This document shows positions 62,991 to 64,000 of a stretch of DNA of 64,000 bases, in pieces. Positions within the stretch are counted from its first letter, which is position 1. The number at the start of each line of letters is the position of its first letter. The stretch is from Sva-07 sp963743825 (GTDB lineage: Bacteria > Actinomycetota > Acidimicrobiia > Acidimicrobiales > Ilumatobacteraceae), in the NCBI GenBank assembly GCA_963743825.1, contig CAVURC010000020.1, positions 124,001 through 188,000 on the forward strand, in the 5' to 3' direction. A program made the translations under genes and the position numbers. The notes below the pieces were generated by a model. The model did no database searches, was not told the DNA's origin, and saw only the letters and a program-made list of their open reading frames with translations.

Positions 62991-64000
62991 TGCGGGTACT
63001 GGTCATCGGATCGGGTGGCCGCGAGCAGGCGATTGCGTGGGCGTGTCGGCACCACGGCCACGACGTGCGCGTCGACGCAGACCTCGGCGATGCATCCGCC
63101 GACGACACCGATCTCGTGATCCCCGGGCCCGAAGCGGCGCTCGTCGCCGGCGTGGCCGACGAGTGCGCACGCCGGGGCATCCCGTGCTTCGGGCCCACCG
63201 CCGACCTGGCCCGACTCGAGTCGTCGAAATCGTTCGCCCGCGAGCTGGCGACGTCGCTCGGCATCCCCGGCCCTGCGTTCGGTCGCTTCGACGACGCCGA
63301 GGCAGCGATTGCGTGGTGGAACGACCTGGCGCGCCCGGTCGTCGTCAAGCTCGACGGCCTCGCGGCGGGCAAGGGCGTGACGGTGCCGTCGAACGACGCC
63401 GAGACCGTCGCAGCCATCACCGCGGCGGCCGGCGTCGGCCCCTTCGTGCTGGAGGAACGGCTCTCCGGCCCCGAATGTTCGCTGCTCGCTCTCTGCGACG
63501 GCTCCCGAGCGGTGGCCCTGCCCATTGCCCAGGACCACAAGCGCATCGGCGAGGGCGACACCGGGGCCAACACCGGCGGCATGGGTGCCTATGCGCCGGC
63601 TCCGGTCCCCTACTCGGCCGACGAACTGCTGGCGACGTTCGTCCAGCCGATCCTCGACCATTTCGCTGCGAACGCAACGCCGTATGTCGGTGTGCTGTTC
63701 GCCGGGCTCATGCTGACCGCCGACGGTCCGCGGCTCATCGAGTACAACGTCCGGTTCGGTGATCCAGAGGCCCAGACCGTGTTGCCCCTCGTCGAGACCG
63801 ATCTGGCCGATCTCGCCCTGGCGTGTACTCGGGGGTCACTCGACGACATCGCACTCGTCGTGCGTTCGCAAGCGGCGCTCACCGTCGTGGCTGCGGCGCC
63901 CGGGTACCCGGCCGCACCCGTGACCGGGGCCACCGTTTCCGACCACATGGACAGCGGCGTGATCGGTCGTGACGGCACCACGACCTTGCGCTTCGACGCG
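62990..64000 (+). CDS. purD: phosphoribosylamine-glycine ligase, C-terminus beyond the window
   Basis: The frame from the ATG at 62990 (overlapping the purF stop as TGATG) is open to the last base: 337 codons. The N-terminus VLVIGSGGREQAIAWACRHHG is followed directly by VIPGPEAALVAGVADECA, so the GNAGT loop and about 25-30 residues found in other PurD proteins here are missing. The ATP-grasp core is normal: SKSFARELATSLGIP, VVVKLDGLAAGKGV, EERLSGPECSLLAL, QDHKRIGEGDTGANTGGMGAY and IEYNVRFGDPEAQ. It joins phosphoribosylamine and glycine, the step after PurF. Confidence 0.95.
   Translation, partial: MRVLVIGSGGREQAIAWACRHHGHDVRVDADLGDASADDTDLVIPGPEAALVAGVADECARRGIPCFGPTADLARLESSKSFARELATSLGIPGPAFGRFDDAEAAIAWWNDLARPVVVKLDGLAAGKGVTVPSNDAETVAAITAAAGVGPFVLEERLSGPECSLLALCDGSRAVALPIAQDHKRIGEGDTGANTGGMGAYAPAPVPYSADELLATFVQPILDHFAANATPYVGVLFAGLMLTADGPRLIEYNVRFGDPEAQTVLPLVETDLADLALACTRGSLDDIALVVRSQAALTVVAAAPGYPAAPVTGATVSDHMDSGVIGRDGTTTLRFDA

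Noticed and set aside
1..64000. CRISPR arrays, insertion sequences, prophage genes or rRNA
   Set aside because: No regularly spaced repeats, transposase or integrase motifs, phage structural genes or rRNA-like sequence were seen on either strand.

Overview
The window is 64 kb of high-GC, gene-dense DNA. It looks like chromosome from a free-living actinobacterium, and the gene content suggests the class Acidimicrobiia (Ilumatobacter-like). That placement is inferred from gene content (classical men pathway, DUF222/HNH protein, DUF2510 membrane protein, PurS-PurL fusion, long-chain olefin genes, stacked P450s, many acyl-CoA ligases and SDRs) and not from a phylogenetic marker. I see no phage, insertion sequence, integrase or CRISPR array. 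There are two tRNA genes, Cys(GCA) and Gly(GCC).

Layout. 1-5.1 kb: glyS start, recO, a degenerate UppS paralogue, uppS, a DinG-type helicase and class I aldolase. 5.2-8.8 kb: enoyl-CoA hydratase, alpha/beta hydrolase and a fatty acyl-CoA ligase. 8.8-11.8 kb: an OmpR-type regulator divergent from its probable histidine kinase, followed by a GerMN lipoprotein (an MtrAB-LpqB-like set). 11.9-15.7 kb: era, a MaoC hydratase, an SGNH hydrolase and an acyl-CoA ligase. 15.7-24.1 kb: menaquinone genes menG, menF, menD, menH, menA and menE, with a FrnE-like oxidoreductase and an amidase between them; menB and menC are absent. 24.1-29.3 kb: an SDR, a small monooxygenase-like protein, a DUF222/HNH nuclease with two LexA-like boxes, a DUF2510 membrane protein, ybeY and phoH. 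29.4-32.2 kb: a badly interrupted GH10-like gene, a badly interrupted FAD oxidase and tRNA-Cys. 32.2-36.8 kb: oleA-oleBC-oleD (head-to-head alkene synthesis via a beta-lactone). 37-45.8 kb: a lipid or terpenoid catabolic block with SDRs, an amidohydrolase, a split MaoC pair, three overlapping P450 genes and a DapB-fold dehydrogenase. 45.9-56.9 kb: two kinase-like phosphotransferases, tRNA-Gly, a Fpg/Nei glycosylase, metX, SURF1, a CrtL-type lycopene cyclase, an MBL hydrolase, a GMC oxidoreductase and a proline-rich membrane protein. 57-64 kb: a purine operon purSL-purQ-purC-purF-purD that runs off the end.

Sequence quality matters here. About twenty-five genes or gene segments are cut by single-base frameshifts, and nearly all are +1 insertions at unrelated motifs. 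I treat them as probable sequencing insertions and annotate the joined genes.

The most interesting lead is at 1.0-2.3 kb. The active-site UppS lacks the C-terminal RxG motif and the conserved metal-ligand Glu. The divergently encoded paralogue lacks the catalytic Asp but keeps both of those features. This is the division of labour known from the eukaryotic DHDDS/NgBR heteromeric cis-prenyltransferase. Other leads are a P450 homologue without the heme-ligand cysteine, two LexA-like boxes three helical turns apart upstream of a DUF222/HNH gene, and an exact 13-bp inverted repeat between the regulator and kinase genes.
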